Assembly: GCA_030530285.1 (NCBI GenBank)
Contig: JAUMVD010000004.1
Span: 1-60,794 of the forward strand
DNA: 60,794 nt
Direction: 5' to 3'
Source: Bacillota bacterium
Lineage (GTDB): Bacteria > Bacillota > Clostridia > Peptostreptococcales > Anaerovoracaceae
Below the pieces are notes generated by a model that had not been told where the DNA came from, made no database searches, and saw only the letters and a program-made list of their open reading frames with translations. This document shows positions 40,989-50,470 of this stretch, piece after piece (the first letter of the stretch is position 1; every line of letters begins with the position of its first letter). Both the position numbers and the translations under genes were made by a program.

Positions 40989-43487
40989 CTATGGCTTTAC
41001 CACAATGTTGATCAATCTGCCGGGAACGGCGATCATCTTCACAACATTGAGACCTTCTGTAAGCTCCTTTATCACTTCATGTTCGCCGGCGATCTGAAGC
41101 ATTTCGTCTCTTGTCAGTTCGCCAGGAATGCTGATTTTTTCTTTATTCTTTCCGTTTATCTGTATTACGATTTCAATCTCGTCTTTTACCAAAGCGCTTT
41201 CATCATATGTCGGCCAGCTCTGCTGATGCACGGATCCTTCATATCCCAGCTCATGCCAGAGTTCTTCTGTGATATGAGGCACGAACGGCGCCAGCAGGAG
41301 TATGATCATCTTGATGGCAGTACTGAAGAGCGCTTCGTTCACATCCCCTTCTTTGTACTTGTAAAGCTCGTTGACCAGTTCCATGACCGCGCTGATGGCT
41401 GTGTTGAAATTGAATCTGTCACCTACATCGTCTGTAACTTTCTTGATGGCGTAGTTGAGCGTGTAAGCGACTTTCTTATCAGCGTCATTCCTGATTTCAT
41501 ATGTTCCCGGGATGTTCTGATATTTCTCGCTGAATTCCACGGCCAGCCTCCAGATCCTGTTGAGGAATCTGAAGCAGCCCTCTACACCTTCATCGGACCA
41601 ATCCAGTTCTCTTTCCGGCGGCGCGGCGAAGAGAATGAACAGTCTGGCCGTGTCGGCGCCGTATTTATCGATGATTTCAGCCGGACCGACAACGTTTCCG
41701 AGGGACTTACTCATTTTCGCCTTGATATAATTGCCCTTTTCATCGTTATAGCCTTTGATGACCATACCCTGAGTCAGCAGGTTTTTGAACGGTTCCTCGT
41801 CCTTAACAAGACCCAGATCATACAGAGCCATCTGGAAGAACCTGGCGTACATCAGATGCATGATGGCGTGTTCAACACCGCCGATATACTGATCGACGTT
41901 CATCCAGTAGTCTACTTTATCTTTATCAAAAATAGCTTCGTCATTTCTGGCGTCGCAATATCTGAGGAAGTACCACGATGAATCCAGGAATGTATCCATG
42001 GTGTCCACTTCTCTCTTGGCTGGTCTTCCGCATACAGGGCAGACGGTGTCTACGAAGGTTTTGCTGGTGACGATCGGAGATTCGCCCTTGCCGGTGAATT
42101 CCACATCTGTCGGCAGGAGTACAGGCAGATTTTCTTCCTTCTCAGGTACCCAGCCGCAGTGATCGCAATGGATCATCGGGATCGGGGTTCCCCAGTATCT
42201 CTGTCTCGAAATCAGCCAGTCACGCAGTCTGTAGTTGATGGTCTTCCTGCCGATGCCTCTTTCGTCAGCCACCTGGGCGATCTTTTCGATTGCGTCCTGA
42301 TTATCCATTCCGTCGAATTCCGCAGAATTGATGAGGGTTCCCTCAGCTGCGCAGGCTTCCTGCAGGTTGTTCAGATCGATATCCGGATCGTGAACATCGA
42401 TAACCGGAATGATATCGATTCCGAATTTTTTGGCGAAGTCAAAGTCACGCTGGTCGTGAGCCGGTACGCCCATTACTGCGCCGGTACCATAGCCCATGAG
42501 TACATAATCCGCGATGTAGATCGGCATCTCCGCTCCGGAGAACGGATTGATGGCGTATTTGCCGATAAACACACCGGTCTTCTCATTGGTGGTGGAAGTT
42601 CTCTCGATCTCGTTCATATGAGCGCATCTGTCGATGTACTCCTTAACAGGCGCTTCATACTCTGTGCCCTCTACCATCTTCAGTACTGTCGGATATTCCG
42701 GTGCGAGTACCATGAAGGTCGTACCGTAAATAGTGTCGATTCTAGTGGTAAAAACGGTCAGCGTTTCGTCGTAGTCTTTGATCTTGAAGTCGACCTCGGC
42801 GCCGTGGGATTTACCGATCCAGTTTCGCTGCATGATTTTGACCTTATTCGGCCATCCTTCCAGCTTGTCCAGATTGTCCAGAAGACGTTCCGCGTAGTCC
42901 GTGATCTTGAAGTACCACTGGGAGAGGTTCTTCTTACCGACCGGTGAGCCGCATCTCTCGCAGCAGCCATCGACGACCTGTTCATTGGCAAGTACTGTCT
43001 GACAGCTCGGGCACCAGTTAACGGAACTTTCTTTCTTATACGCCAGACCCTTCTTGAAGAACTGTACGAATATCCACTGCATCCATTTATAGTAATTCGG
43101 ATGAGCTGTCGCCACTTCTCTGTCCCAGTCGTATGACAGGCCCAGACCTCTGAGCTGTCTGTTCATTTCTTCGATGTTGCCCCAGGTCCACTCTGCCGGT
43201 TCAACATTGTGCTTGATCGCCGCGTTCTCTGCAGGAAGTCCGAAGGCGTCATACCCCATTGGATGGAGTACGTTATATCCATTCATTTTTCTGAACCTGG
43301 CGATGACATCCCCGATGGAGTAGTTTCTAACGTGTCCCATGTGGAGTTTGCCGGAAGGATACGGGAACATCTCCAGCACGTAATACTTTTCTTTTTCGGG
43401 ATCCTCGACTACCTTGAACGCGTTGGTCTCTTCCCAGATCTTTTGCCACTTACTTTCGATCTCACTAAAATTGTATTTTTCCTGCAT
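40989..43487 (-). CDS. leuS: Leucyl-tRNA synthetase
   Basis: An 832-aa class I synthetase. HIGH motif is [24 protein letters not shown] motif is [14 protein letters not shown]. The editing domain ([19 protein letters not shown] ... [17 protein letters not shown]) and the zinc-type cysteines ([21 protein letters not shown] region near 160-180) are present. No T-box precedes it (17-base gap to rsfS), so it is expressed with the upstream operon. Two tRNA-Leu genes lie near the right end of the window. Confidence 0.98.
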   Translation of the reverse strand: MQEKYNFSEIESKWQKIWEETNAFKVVEDPEKEKYYVLEMFPYPSGKLHMGHVRNYSIGDVIARFRKMNGYNVLHPMGYDAFGLPAENAAIKHNVEPAEWTWGNIEEMNRQLRGLGLSYDWDREVATAHPNYYKWMQWIFVQFFKKGLAYKKESSVNWCPSCQTVLANEQVVDGCCERCGSPVGKKNLSQWYFKITDYAERLLDNLDKLEGWPNKVKIMQRNWIGKSHGAEVDFKIKDYDETLTVFTTRIDTIYGTTFMVLAPEYPTVLKMVEGTEYEAPVKEYIDRCAHMNEIERTSTTNEKTGVFIGKYAINPFSGAEMPIYIADYVLMGYGTGAVMGVPAHDQRDFDFAKKFGIDIIPVIDVHDPDIDLNNLQEACAAEGTLINSAEFDGMDNQDAIEKIAQVADERGIGRKTINYRLRDWLISRQRYWGTPIPMIHCDHCGWVPEKEENLPVLLPTDVEFTGKGESPIVTSKTFVDTVCPVCGRPAKREVDTMDTFLDSSWYFLRYCDARNDEAIFDKDKVDYWMNVDQYIGGVEHAIMHLMYARFFQMALYDLGLVKDEEPFKNLLTQGMVIKGYNDEKGNYIKAKMSKSLGNVVGPAEIIDKYGADTARLFILFAAPPERELDWSDEGVEGCFRFLNRIWRLAVEFSEKYQNIPGTYEIRNDADKKVAYTLNYAIKKVTDDVGDRFNFNTAISAVMELVNELYKYKEGDVNEALFSTAIKMIILLLAPFVPHITEELWHELGYEGSVHQQSWPTYDESALVKDEIEIVIQINGKNKEKISIPGELTRDEMLQIAGEHEVIKELTEGLNVVKMIAVPGRLINIVVKP

Positions 43488-43504
43488 GTTTGATTATCCT
43501 CCAA

Positions 43505-43852
43505 TTACTGATCAATTTCTGTTATTTCACAATCTCCCCAGACTTTTTCGAGATTGTATCTTTCACGCATTTCTACAGACATGATATTCACGACGACATC
43601 GCCGTAATCCATCAGGATCCATCCGGATGATTTCCTGCCCTCAACGCTCTTTGGGAATACCCCTTGCGGCTCCATGAGGTCTTCTACATTTTCAACCAGA
43701 GCGGCAACCTGTCTGTCACTGCCGCCTGAAGCGATAACGAAGTAGTCTGCAAAACTGGCCTTTGGCGAAATGTCAATGATCGCCACATCTATGCCCTTCT
43801 TATCGTACAAAGTCTTTGCGATCAGTTCCGCTTTTTCTCTTTGTTCATTCAT
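43505..43852 (-). CDS. rsfS: Ribosome silencing factor RsfS
   Basis: A 115-aa RsfS/Iojap protein (ADYFVIASGGSDRQVAALVENVED; GWILMDYGDVVVNIM). It binds uL14 and blocks subunit joining when nutrients are low. The ATG at 43852, with AAAGGAAG upstream and an 8-base overlap with the HD-domain gene, fits the family N-terminus better than an in-frame ATG ten codons earlier. Confidence 0.95.
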   Translation of the reverse strand: MNEQREKAELIAKTLYDKKGIDVAIIDISPKASFADYFVIASGGSDRQVAALVENVEDLMEPQGVFPKSVEGRKSSGWILMDYGDVVVNIMSVEMRERYNLEKVWGDCEITEIDQ

Positions 43853-44441
43853 GTTTTTTGTTCTTCCTTTCAAAATATTCAAGAGCTTCCGCAGTATCCG
43901 GATCCAGATACACGTTTGCTGATTTTACATGATCGATGGTGCTGCGCAGAGAGTATTCACAGGCTTCGTCCAGATCGATATCCGTCAGTTCTCTCAGTCG
44001 CTGCACACCGGGGTATGACCGCCCCGGCTCCATTGCGTCAGCCAGGAATATAATCTGTTCCAGCAAGCTCATCCCGCTGCGGCCCGTCGTATGATAGGAT
44101 ACCGCATCAAGTATCTCGCTGTCATCTATCCCCAGTTCATTTTTGATGATATAGGCGCCGACTTTGCTATGCGCCAGATTCTTATTGTCGAGATATCGGC
44201 GTCTATCCAGTCCTATTTTTTCAACATATTGGTTCATTTCTTCCTGCGGCAGATTCCTGGCAATATCGTGGAGGATCGCGGCCAGTTCCGCCTTTTCAGG
44301 ATCGGCTCCGTACTTCAGAGCCAGCCTCACAGCTTCTTTTGCAACGTTTTTGGTGTGCTGAAACCGTGAGGGCTTCAAGGCTTTTGACACCAGATTCAGG
44401 CACTCGTCAGCTGTCAGGATGTGTTTATCTGTAGAGTTCAT
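43845..44441 (-). CDS. yqeK: YqeK family HD-domain hydrolase (Ap4A hydrolase type)
   Basis: A 198-aa HD-domain protein with the motif RFQHTKNVAKEAVRLA ... AAILHDIARNL ... SKVGAYI, and the later VSYHTTGRSGMSLLEQIIFLAD block. B. subtilis YqeK is a symmetrical diadenosine tetraphosphate hydrolase. It sits between nadD and rsfS, the standard nadD-yqeK-rsfS order, overlapping both. Confidence 0.93.
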   Translation of the reverse strand: MNSTDKHILTADECLNLVSKALKPSRFQHTKNVAKEAVRLALKYGADPEKAELAAILHDIARNLPQEEMNQYVEKIGLDRRRYLDNKNLAHSKVGAYIIKNELGIDDSEILDAVSYHTTGRSGMSLLEQIIFLADAMEPGRSYPGVQRLRELTDIDLDEACEYSLRSTIDHVKSANVYLDPDTAEALEYFERKNKKHE

Positions 44442-45027
44442 GCTCTCTTATGTACCTTTCTACCGGTGGCGGTATCAGTTCGTTTACAGGCATCCCGCCG
44501 GCCAGGCGGCGCCTGATTTCCGTTGAAGATATGTCCAGCTTCTCGTTGTTGATGAGTATGGATTCCGTCCCGTATCGGCTGTGAATCATCTTCATATGGT
44601 CTGCCAGCTCCGTGTCCAGATAACCGGGTCTGGAGCCGATGATATATGAATAATCATGCAAAAGCTCATCGGCGTTCATCCAGGTGTCGATCTTCAGAAA
44701 ACTGTCTGCGCCACAGATAAAGAACAGCTTCGCCTCTTGGTTGCGGCGCTGCATTTCTCTCAGGGTCAGGTAAGTATAGGAGACGCCGTCATTGTCCAGC
44801 TCGTATCGCGACACTGTGATTTTGTCATCCATGCCGGCAAGCAGCGCCAGCATCCTGAACCGGTCTTCGCCTGATGCTGTTTTTCTGTCCTGTTTGAAGG
44901 GCTGTATCCTGGCCGGGATCATGATCACTTCATCCAGACCGGCTTCTGTGTAAGCGGCCTCCGCCAAAGTGATATGACCCAGATGCACAGGATCAAACGT
45001 CCCTCCCATGATCCCGATTTTTTTCAT
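44425..45027 (-). CDS. nadD: Nicotinate-nucleotide adenylyltransferase
   Basis: A 200-aa NadD with the nucleotidyltransferase motif MGGTFDPVHLGHITLAEAA (near 7-25), FICGADSFLKIDTW and the ISSTEIRRRL signature. It makes deamido-NAD from nicotinate mononucleotide and ATP. It starts directly at the aspS stop and overlaps yqeK by 17 bases. Confidence 0.96.
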   Translation of the reverse strand: MKKIGIMGGTFDPVHLGHITLAEAAYTEAGLDEVIMIPARIQPFKQDRKTASGEDRFRMLALLAGMDDKITVSRYELDNDGVSYTYLTLREMQRRNQEAKLFFICGADSFLKIDTWMNADELLHDYSYIIGSRPGYLDTELADHMKMIHSRYGTESILINNEKLDISSTEIRRRLAGGMPVNELIPPPVERYIREHELYR

Positions 45028-46788
45028 TTACTTTCTCAGCGCAATGCCGAGTTCCTCCAGCTGCTCATCGTCAACGACGCCCGGAGCTTCGCTGACCATG
45101 CACTGAGCGTTCTGGTTCTTAGGGAATGCGATAACTTCTCGGATGGATTTCTCTCCTGTCAGCAGCATGACCAGTCTGTCAAGACCGTAGGCCAGACCGC
45201 CGTGAGGAGGCGCTCCGTATTTGAATGCTTCTACCAGAAATCCGAATTTCTCATTGATTTCTTCTTCGCCCATATTCAAAGCTCTGAACATGTCTTCCTG
45301 CATTTCCTGATCGTGTATTCTGATGCTGCCTCCGCCAAGTTCGACTCCGTTGAGGACAATATCATACGCGTTTGCCAGACATGCGTGAGGATCTGTCTTC
45401 AGAAGCTGCGCGTGTTCGGCCTTTGGTGATGTGAACGGATGATGCATGGCGGACCATCTGTCTTCTTTCTCGTCATACTCGAACAACGGGAAGTCAACGA
45501 CCCAGAGGAAGTTGAACTGGTTGTCGTCCAGAAGACCCATTTCTCCCGCAATATGTCTTCGCAAAAAGCCCAGGCTGTCAAATACGACCTTGTTCTTGTC
45601 TGATATAATGAGGATCAGATCTCCGGCCTTTGCGCCCATACCATCTGCGATATCCGCCAGCTGCTCCGGCGTAAAGAACTTGTTTACCGATGAAGATACG
45701 CCGTCTTCGCTGACCTTCATCCATACCATGCCTCTGGCGCCGTAGCTCTTAACCGCTTCCGTCAGTTTGTCGATTTTCTTTCTCGTGTAGCTTTCGGCTG
45801 CGCCCGTAACGCATATTCCCCGTACGCTGCCGCCCGCATCTATGGCGTCTGTGAAGACTTTGAACTCACAGTCTCTCACCTTATCGGTGATGTCCTGCAG
45901 CTCAAATCCGAACCTTGTGTCCGGTTTGTCGCTGCCATATCTGGTCATGGCTTCTTCCCATGTCATTCTCGGGAAAGGCGTCTGGATATCGATGCCCTTC
46001 ATTTCCTTCATGACACGTTTCAGGAAACCTTCCTGTATCTCGATCACATCATCCACATCAACAAATGACATTTCCAGGTCGATTTGCGTGAATTCCGGCT
46101 GTCTGTCAGCTCTGAGGTCTTCATCTCTGAAGCACTTGACGATCTGGAAGTATCTGTCCGTGCCGCCTACCATAAGCAGCTGCTTGAACGTCTGCGGTGA
46201 CTGCGGCAGCGCGTAGAAGCACCCCTGGTTGACCCTGCTCGGCACCAGATAATCCCTGGCGCCTTCCGGAGTGGATTTGATGAGCATCGGAGTCTCGACT
46301 TCCGTGAAGCCGCAGCTGGCGTAATAGTTGCGCGCCAGCGTGGTGAGCTTCGCTCTGAAGGTGAGATTGTCCTGCATTTTCTTTTTTCTTAAGTCAAGAT
46401 AACGGTACTTCAGTCTCAGGTTGTCGTCTACATTGTCGTCATCCTTGATGTAGATCGGCGGTGTCTCTGATTTGGAATAAATGATGAGATCGTCCGCGAT
46501 CACTTCGATGTCTCCTGTCGGCATATCCGGATTCTTAGACTCTCTCTCTACAACCGTTCCCTTTACTCCCACCACGAATTCGCTTCTGAGGGTATCGGCT
46601 TTGGCGAAGAGATCCTCAGGGATCTGATCGTTGAAGATCACCTGCGTGATGCCGGTCTTGTCTCTGACGTCGCAGAATATCAGGCTTCCCAGGTCTCTTC
46701 GTTTTTGTATCCAGCCGTTGAGTACAACCTTTTCACCAATGTTATCGCTTCTCAGCTCTCCGCACATGTGCGTACGCTTATATATCAT
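45028..46788 (-). CDS. aspS: Aspartyl-tRNA synthetase
   Basis: A 586-aa bacterial-type AspRS. It has an OB anticodon-binding domain ([23 protein letters not shown] split over 23-45), class II motif 2 ([21 protein letters not shown]), the bacterial insertion domain, and motif 3 [13 protein letters not shown]. Whether it charges tRNA-Asn too is not decidable here. It follows hisS by 18 bases, the Bacillus order hisS-aspS. Confidence 0.97.
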   Translation of the reverse strand: MIYKRTHMCGELRSDNIGEKVVLNGWIQKRRDLGSLIFCDVRDKTGITQVIFNDQIPEDLFAKADTLRSEFVVGVKGTVVERESKNPDMPTGDIEVIADDLIIYSKSETPPIYIKDDDNVDDNLRLKYRYLDLRKKKMQDNLTFRAKLTTLARNYYASCGFTEVETPMLIKSTPEGARDYLVPSRVNQGCFYALPQSPQTFKQLLMVGGTDRYFQIVKCFRDEDLRADRQPEFTQIDLEMSFVDVDDVIEIQEGFLKRVMKEMKGIDIQTPFPRMTWEEAMTRYGSDKPDTRFGFELQDITDKVRDCEFKVFTDAIDAGGSVRGICVTGAAESYTRKKIDKLTEAVKSYGARGMVWMKVSEDGVSSSVNKFFTPEQLADIADGMGAKAGDLILIISDKNKVVFDSLGFLRRHIAGEMGLLDDNQFNFLWVVDFPLFEYDEKEDRWSAMHHPFTSPKAEHAQLLKTDPHACLANAYDIVLNGVELGGGSIRIHDQEMQEDMFRALNMGEEEINEKFGFLVEAFKYGAPPHGGLAYGLDRLVMLLTGEKSIREVIAFPKNQNAQCMVSEAPGVVDDEQLEELGIALRK

Positions 46789-46806
46789 TTCTGTTCAGTC
46801 TCCTTT

Positions 46807-48060
46807 TTATTTAGTCAGTTCATCCATAATGCTGTCGATAGGAACTTCGGTCTGCTCACCTGACTCCATATCTTTGATCTGCAGTTTGCCTTCATTGAGT
46901 TCGTTCTCGCCGATGATGACCGTCTTCGCAGCGTTGAGCCTGTTGGCAAACTTGAACTGGTTTTTGAAGTTTCTGCCCATTACATCCATCTGTACCGCTA
47001 CGCCGGCCAGTCTCAGATCGTGCATGAGCTTCAGCGCAAAGGCCTTCGGACCGTCTCCCATAAAGGCGATGAATACATCCGTTCCATCCGGTTTCGGTAT
47101 TTCCACACCGCAGGCTTCCATGGTCATGAGGATTCTCTCCTTGCCCATGCCCCAGCCTACTCCAGGAGTGGATGGTCCGCCGATTTCCTCGATGAGTCCG
47201 TCGTATCGGCCGCCGCCGCATACCGTACCCTGGGCACCGATCTTGGTGGTGACGAATTCAAAGGCAGTCTTCGTATAATAATCCAGACCTCTTACGATCT
47301 TAGGATTGACAACATACTTGATTCCGAAGGCGTCAAGATTTGCCTTGAGCTCTTCGAATGCCTGCTTGCAATCATCACACAGATAATCCAGCATCATCGG
47401 AGCGTCCTTGACCAGTTCCTGGTCGATCGGGGACTTGCAGTCCAGGATTCTCATCGGATTTGTGTGGAATCTTTCCTGACAAGTCGGACAGAGCTGATCA
47501 TACTTAGGCTCCAGGAACTTCCTCAGCGCGTCTCTGTGTTTGCCTCTGCATTCAGGGCAGCCTACGCTGTTGATCTGCAGTTCTACGTCCGTGATTCCCA
47601 TCTCATTGATGAAATCATATCCGATGGCGATGATCTCTGCGTCCGCCATCATGTTCATGGTGCCGAATGTTTCCACGCCAAACTGGTGGAATTCTCTCAG
47701 TCTGCCTGACTGCGGCTTCTCGTATCTGCAGCATGGAATGTTGTAGTAAACTTTCGTCGGCTGAGGGTCTGCGTATGTCTTGTGTTCGCAAAGCGCTCTG
47801 CAGACAGGTGATGTGCCTTCCGGTCTCAGCGTGATGCTTCTGTTTCCAAAGTCCTTGAAGGTGTACATCTCCTTCTGCACGATGTCGGTTGTATCTCCAA
47901 CACCTCTCTGAAACAATTCCGTATGCTCAAAGATCGGGGTTCTGATCTCTGTGAACCCGTATCTTCTGCAGATCTCGGCGAATTTTTCTTCAATGTAGTG
48001 CCATTTATACGCCTGATCAGGCATGACATCCTTTGTTCCTTTAGGTGCGTTCGTTAACAT
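46807..48060 (-). CDS. hisS: Histidyl-tRNA synthetase
   Basis: A 417-aa class II HisRS (APKGTKDVMP start, motif 2 PEGTSPVCRALCEH, histidine-binding VRGLDYYTKTAFEFV and GGGRYDGLIEEIGG). It starts inside the last codons of hemZ (20-base overlap), so no T-box leader is possible; expression is tied to the relA operon. Confidence 0.97.
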   Translation of the reverse strand: MLTNAPKGTKDVMPDQAYKWHYIEEKFAEICRRYGFTEIRTPIFEHTELFQRGVGDTTDIVQKEMYTFKDFGNRSITLRPEGTSPVCRALCEHKTYADPQPTKVYYNIPCCRYEKPQSGRLREFHQFGVETFGTMNMMADAEIIAIGYDFINEMGITDVELQINSVGCPECRGKHRDALRKFLEPKYDQLCPTCQERFHTNPMRILDCKSPIDQELVKDAPMMLDYLCDDCKQAFEELKANLDAFGIKYVVNPKIVRGLDYYTKTAFEFVTTKIGAQGTVCGGGRYDGLIEEIGGPSTPGVGWGMGKERILMTMEACGVEIPKPDGTDVFIAFMGDGPKAFALKLMHDLRLAGVAVQMDVMGRNFKNQFKFANRLNAAKTVIIGENELNEGKLQIKDMESGEQTEVPIDSIMDELTK

Positions 48061-49420
48061 TTAAGATTCCTCCTGTTCTTTTTCTTTGTATCATTTCGCT
48101 GATGCGTTCTATGTAAATTTGATAATTCGACACATTCGCTATGCGTTCCAGTCTGTTCTCCGGCGGGTAATAAACCTTGCTGATGCCCCCTGCTCCCAGA
48201 GCCAGTATGGTCTGTTCTTCCTCCATGATCCGGATGTTATACACAGATGGATTCGTCTTGCAGAATCCGGTATTTTCCGTATTCCCTGAAGTATGTTTCT
48301 GTCTGTACAGATAATACGGTCTGAATCCGGCGGTTCTTAACGCCGCATGCGCGTCCTTCAGCATTTTCTCTCTGAGCAGCTCATCCTTATAGTTGAAGTG
48401 TTCATCCATTTCCTTGAGTCTGGATGCCCGTTTCACCGCCAGCGTATGGAGCGTGACGTTATCCGCTCCCAGCTTGATGACCTCATGCACACTGTTCATG
48501 AAATCCTCATGCGTCTCCTCCGGAAGTCCGGCAATCAGATCCGCGTTGATGGAAGGCACGCCGTATTTCAACGCCGTCTCAAAAGCTCTGTACACATCCT
48601 CTACCGTATGTCGCCTACCGATCAGCTCCAGGGTCGACGCTTTCATGGACTGCGGATTGATGCTGATTCTGTCCACACCGTGGGCCAGCAGAACTTCGAT
48701 TTTTTCGTCGTCTATGGTATCCGGTCTGCCGGCCTCTACGGTAAACTCCTTCAGCTCTCCCAGATCGAAGCTGTCTCCCGTAAGATCCAGCAGGTCATTC
48801 AGCTGATCGGAAGTTAAGGTTGTAGGAGTGCCGCCGCCAAAATACAGGGACTCGATACGGTAGCCTTTGGTTCTGATCAGTTCACCGCAGGCCCTGATTT
48901 CTTCTTTCAGCGCTTCCAGATATCTGCGTATCTCTTCATCACCCACCTGATTGGACGTGAATGAACAGTAAAGACATCTGGTGGGACAAAACGGTATGCC
49001 GATATACACGGACAAACTGTCAATGGCAGGCGTTCCCGTATGTTCCTGCTGAAACCTCAGGATCTCCTCTGTCAGCGAAGCTTTGCTTTCATGAAGAAAG
49101 TATCGGCTCTGCAGCACATCCGATGGATTTTTGTCGTAGGCTTTGTCCAGCTCCGCCGCCAGCTTGACCGGCCTGATGCCGGTCAGAATCCCCCATTTGG
49201 GGCTTTTGCCTGTCAAAGCCTGCAGATCTCTATAGAGGCTGCGCTTGATTTCATCCTTATCGCCATCGAAATCATACTCGTAATCCGCTTCCGCCTCATG
49301 GTCACGGATCACTTCGTATTCCGAAGGCTGCATGAACACCTTGATCAGTTCTTCGTATTGATTTATTTTATCTGTACCATTAAATCTGAATCTATACAAA
49401 TGGATTATTCTCTTTCTCAA
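48041..49420 (-). CDS. hemZ: HemZ-type radical SAM protein (coproporphyrinogen dehydrogenase family)
   Basis: A 459-aa radical SAM enzyme. The cluster motif is PFCPTRCLYCSF (Cys-x3-Cys-x2-Cys near 148-157); YFGGGTPTTLTSDQL and the HemN-like C-terminal part follow. HemZ proteins resemble coproporphyrinogen III dehydrogenases, but many anaerobes without haem synthesis carry them and their true role is open. No other haem genes are here. The start is a TTG (49420, overlapping the previous gene by 29 bases) since the first ATG would remove about 30 family residues; the exact start is uncertain. Confidence 0.85.
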   Translation of the reverse strand: MRKRIIHLYRFRFNGTDKINQYEELIKVFMQPSEYEVIRDHEAEADYEYDFDGDKDEIKRSLYRDLQALTGKSPKWGILTGIRPVKLAAELDKAYDKNPSDVLQSRYFLHESKASLTEEILRFQQEHTGTPAIDSLSVYIGIPFCPTRCLYCSFTSNQVGDEEIRRYLEALKEEIRACGELIRTKGYRIESLYFGGGTPTTLTSDQLNDLLDLTGDSFDLGELKEFTVEAGRPDTIDDEKIEVLLAHGVDRISINPQSMKASTLELIGRRHTVEDVYRAFETALKYGVPSINADLIAGLPEETHEDFMNSVHEVIKLGADNVTLHTLAVKRASRLKEMDEHFNYKDELLREKMLKDAHAALRTAGFRPYYLYRQKHTSGNTENTGFCKTNPSVYNIRIMEEEQTILALGAGGISKVYYPPENRLERIANVSNYQIYIERISEMIQRKRTGGILNVNERT

Positions 49421-50021
49421 ATCCTATGGTTGTCGGTCCCATGTGACCCGGGAAAACGCTGGTTTCGTCCGGAAGCGGCCACAGCTTCTCATGGACTGAG
49501 TCAGCCAGATCCTTAAAGGAGCTGCCCGGGAAATCCGTTCTGCCGATAGACGCGTAGAACAGCGTGTCCCCGCTAAAGAGCACGTTTTCGCTCTCCACAT
49601 ATACGCACATGCCTCCCGGTGAATGTCCGGGAGTCGTCAGAAACTTCAGCTCAAGTCCTCCGACCTGCAATGTGTCCCCGTCGTCCACGCTGATATCCGC
49701 TGTAATTGTCGTGGGATCTCCAAACTGAGCGCTCATATTGAAATTGACATCGCCCAGCATCTCAGCTTCATATTTGGACGCTACCACCTTGATGTCCGGA
49801 AAATCCTTCTGGAAGTATTTCACGCCCATGATATGGTCCGCGTGACCATGGGTTAAAATAATGTACTGTGGATCCAGATCCAGCTCTTTGATCTTTTTTA
49901 CCAGAGTCTGGTGGTATCCGCCCGGATCCAGAATGAAACCCTTGCGGGTATCTTCATCATATCCGAAATAGGTATTCGTCCCTATCGGTCCGGTAGTCAG
50001 TGAGAGTACTTGCATGCTCAT
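49392..50021 (-). CDS. MBL-fold hydrolase, glyoxalase II-like
   Basis: A 209-aa metallo-beta-lactamase fold protein with THGHADHIMG (near 57-66), the later metal His in TTPGHSPGGMC, and SGDTLFYASIGRTDFPG. It resembles short glyoxalase II or YqgX/YcbL-type hydrolases; thioester hydrolysis is likely but the substrate is unknown. ATG 50021 follows AAAGGATTTTTG and overlaps the dtd stop. Confidence 0.9.
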   Translation of the reverse strand: MSMQVLSLTTGPIGTNTYFGYDEDTRKGFILDPGGYHQTLVKKIKELDLDPQYIILTHGHADHIMGVKYFQKDFPDIKVVASKYEAEMLGDVNFNMSAQFGDPTTITADISVDDGDTLQVGGLELKFLTTPGHSPGGMCVYVESENVLFSGDTLFYASIGRTDFPGSSFKDLADSVHEKLWPLPDETSVFPGHMGPTTIGFEKENNPFV

Positions 50022-50470
50022 CAAAAATCCTTTCTGCTGTCCAGGAGTATCGTCACGGGTCCGTCATTGGTGATATCCACCTTCATTTCGGCCTGAAATA
50101 CGCCTTCTTCGACCCGCAGGCCGTCTTCCCGCAGCCGCGAGATCACATATTGATACAGTTCATTGGCTTCCTCGGGCGCAGCGGCTTCGAACCAGCTGGG
50201 TCTGTTGCCCTTTCGCGCGTCCCCCAGCAAAGTGAACTGCGAAACGGCCAGGACGTCTCCGCCTGCGTCTTTGATATTGCGGTTCATGACCCCGTCTTCA
50301 TCGTCAAATATTCTAAGCGCGGCAATCTTCCTCGCGATATAATCTCCGTCGTCGCGCGTATCGCCTTTTTTGACGCCGATCAGGACCATCAGGCCTTTGC
50401 CGATTTCGCCTGTAACCTTTCCGTCTACGGTGACGGAGCTTTTTGTCACTCTCTGTACGACCGCTCTCAT
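50021..50470 (-). CDS. dtd: D-aminoacyl-tRNA deacylase
   Basis: A 149-aa Dtd starting MRAVVQRVTKSSVTVDG, with SQFTLLGDARKGNRPSW and the C-terminal GPVTILLDS. It frees tRNAs wrongly charged with D-amino acids (and glycyl-tRNA-Ala). ATG 50470 overlaps the relA stop (ATGA) and has AGGAG upstream; an 18-codon longer frame lies in relA and is rejected. The relA-dtd order matches Bacillus. Confidence 0.95.
   Translation of the reverse strand: MRAVVQRVTKSSVTVDGKVTGEIGKGLMVLIGVKKGDTRDDGDYIARKIAALRIFDDEDGVMNRNIKDAGGDVLAVSQFTLLGDARKGNRPSWFEAAAPEEANELYQYVISRLREDGLRVEEGVFQAEMKVDITNDGPVTILLDSRKDF

Noticed and set aside
43488..48060. T-box leaders before leuS, aspS or hisS
   Set aside because: Gaps are under 20 bases or the genes overlap, so no leader RNA can fit.
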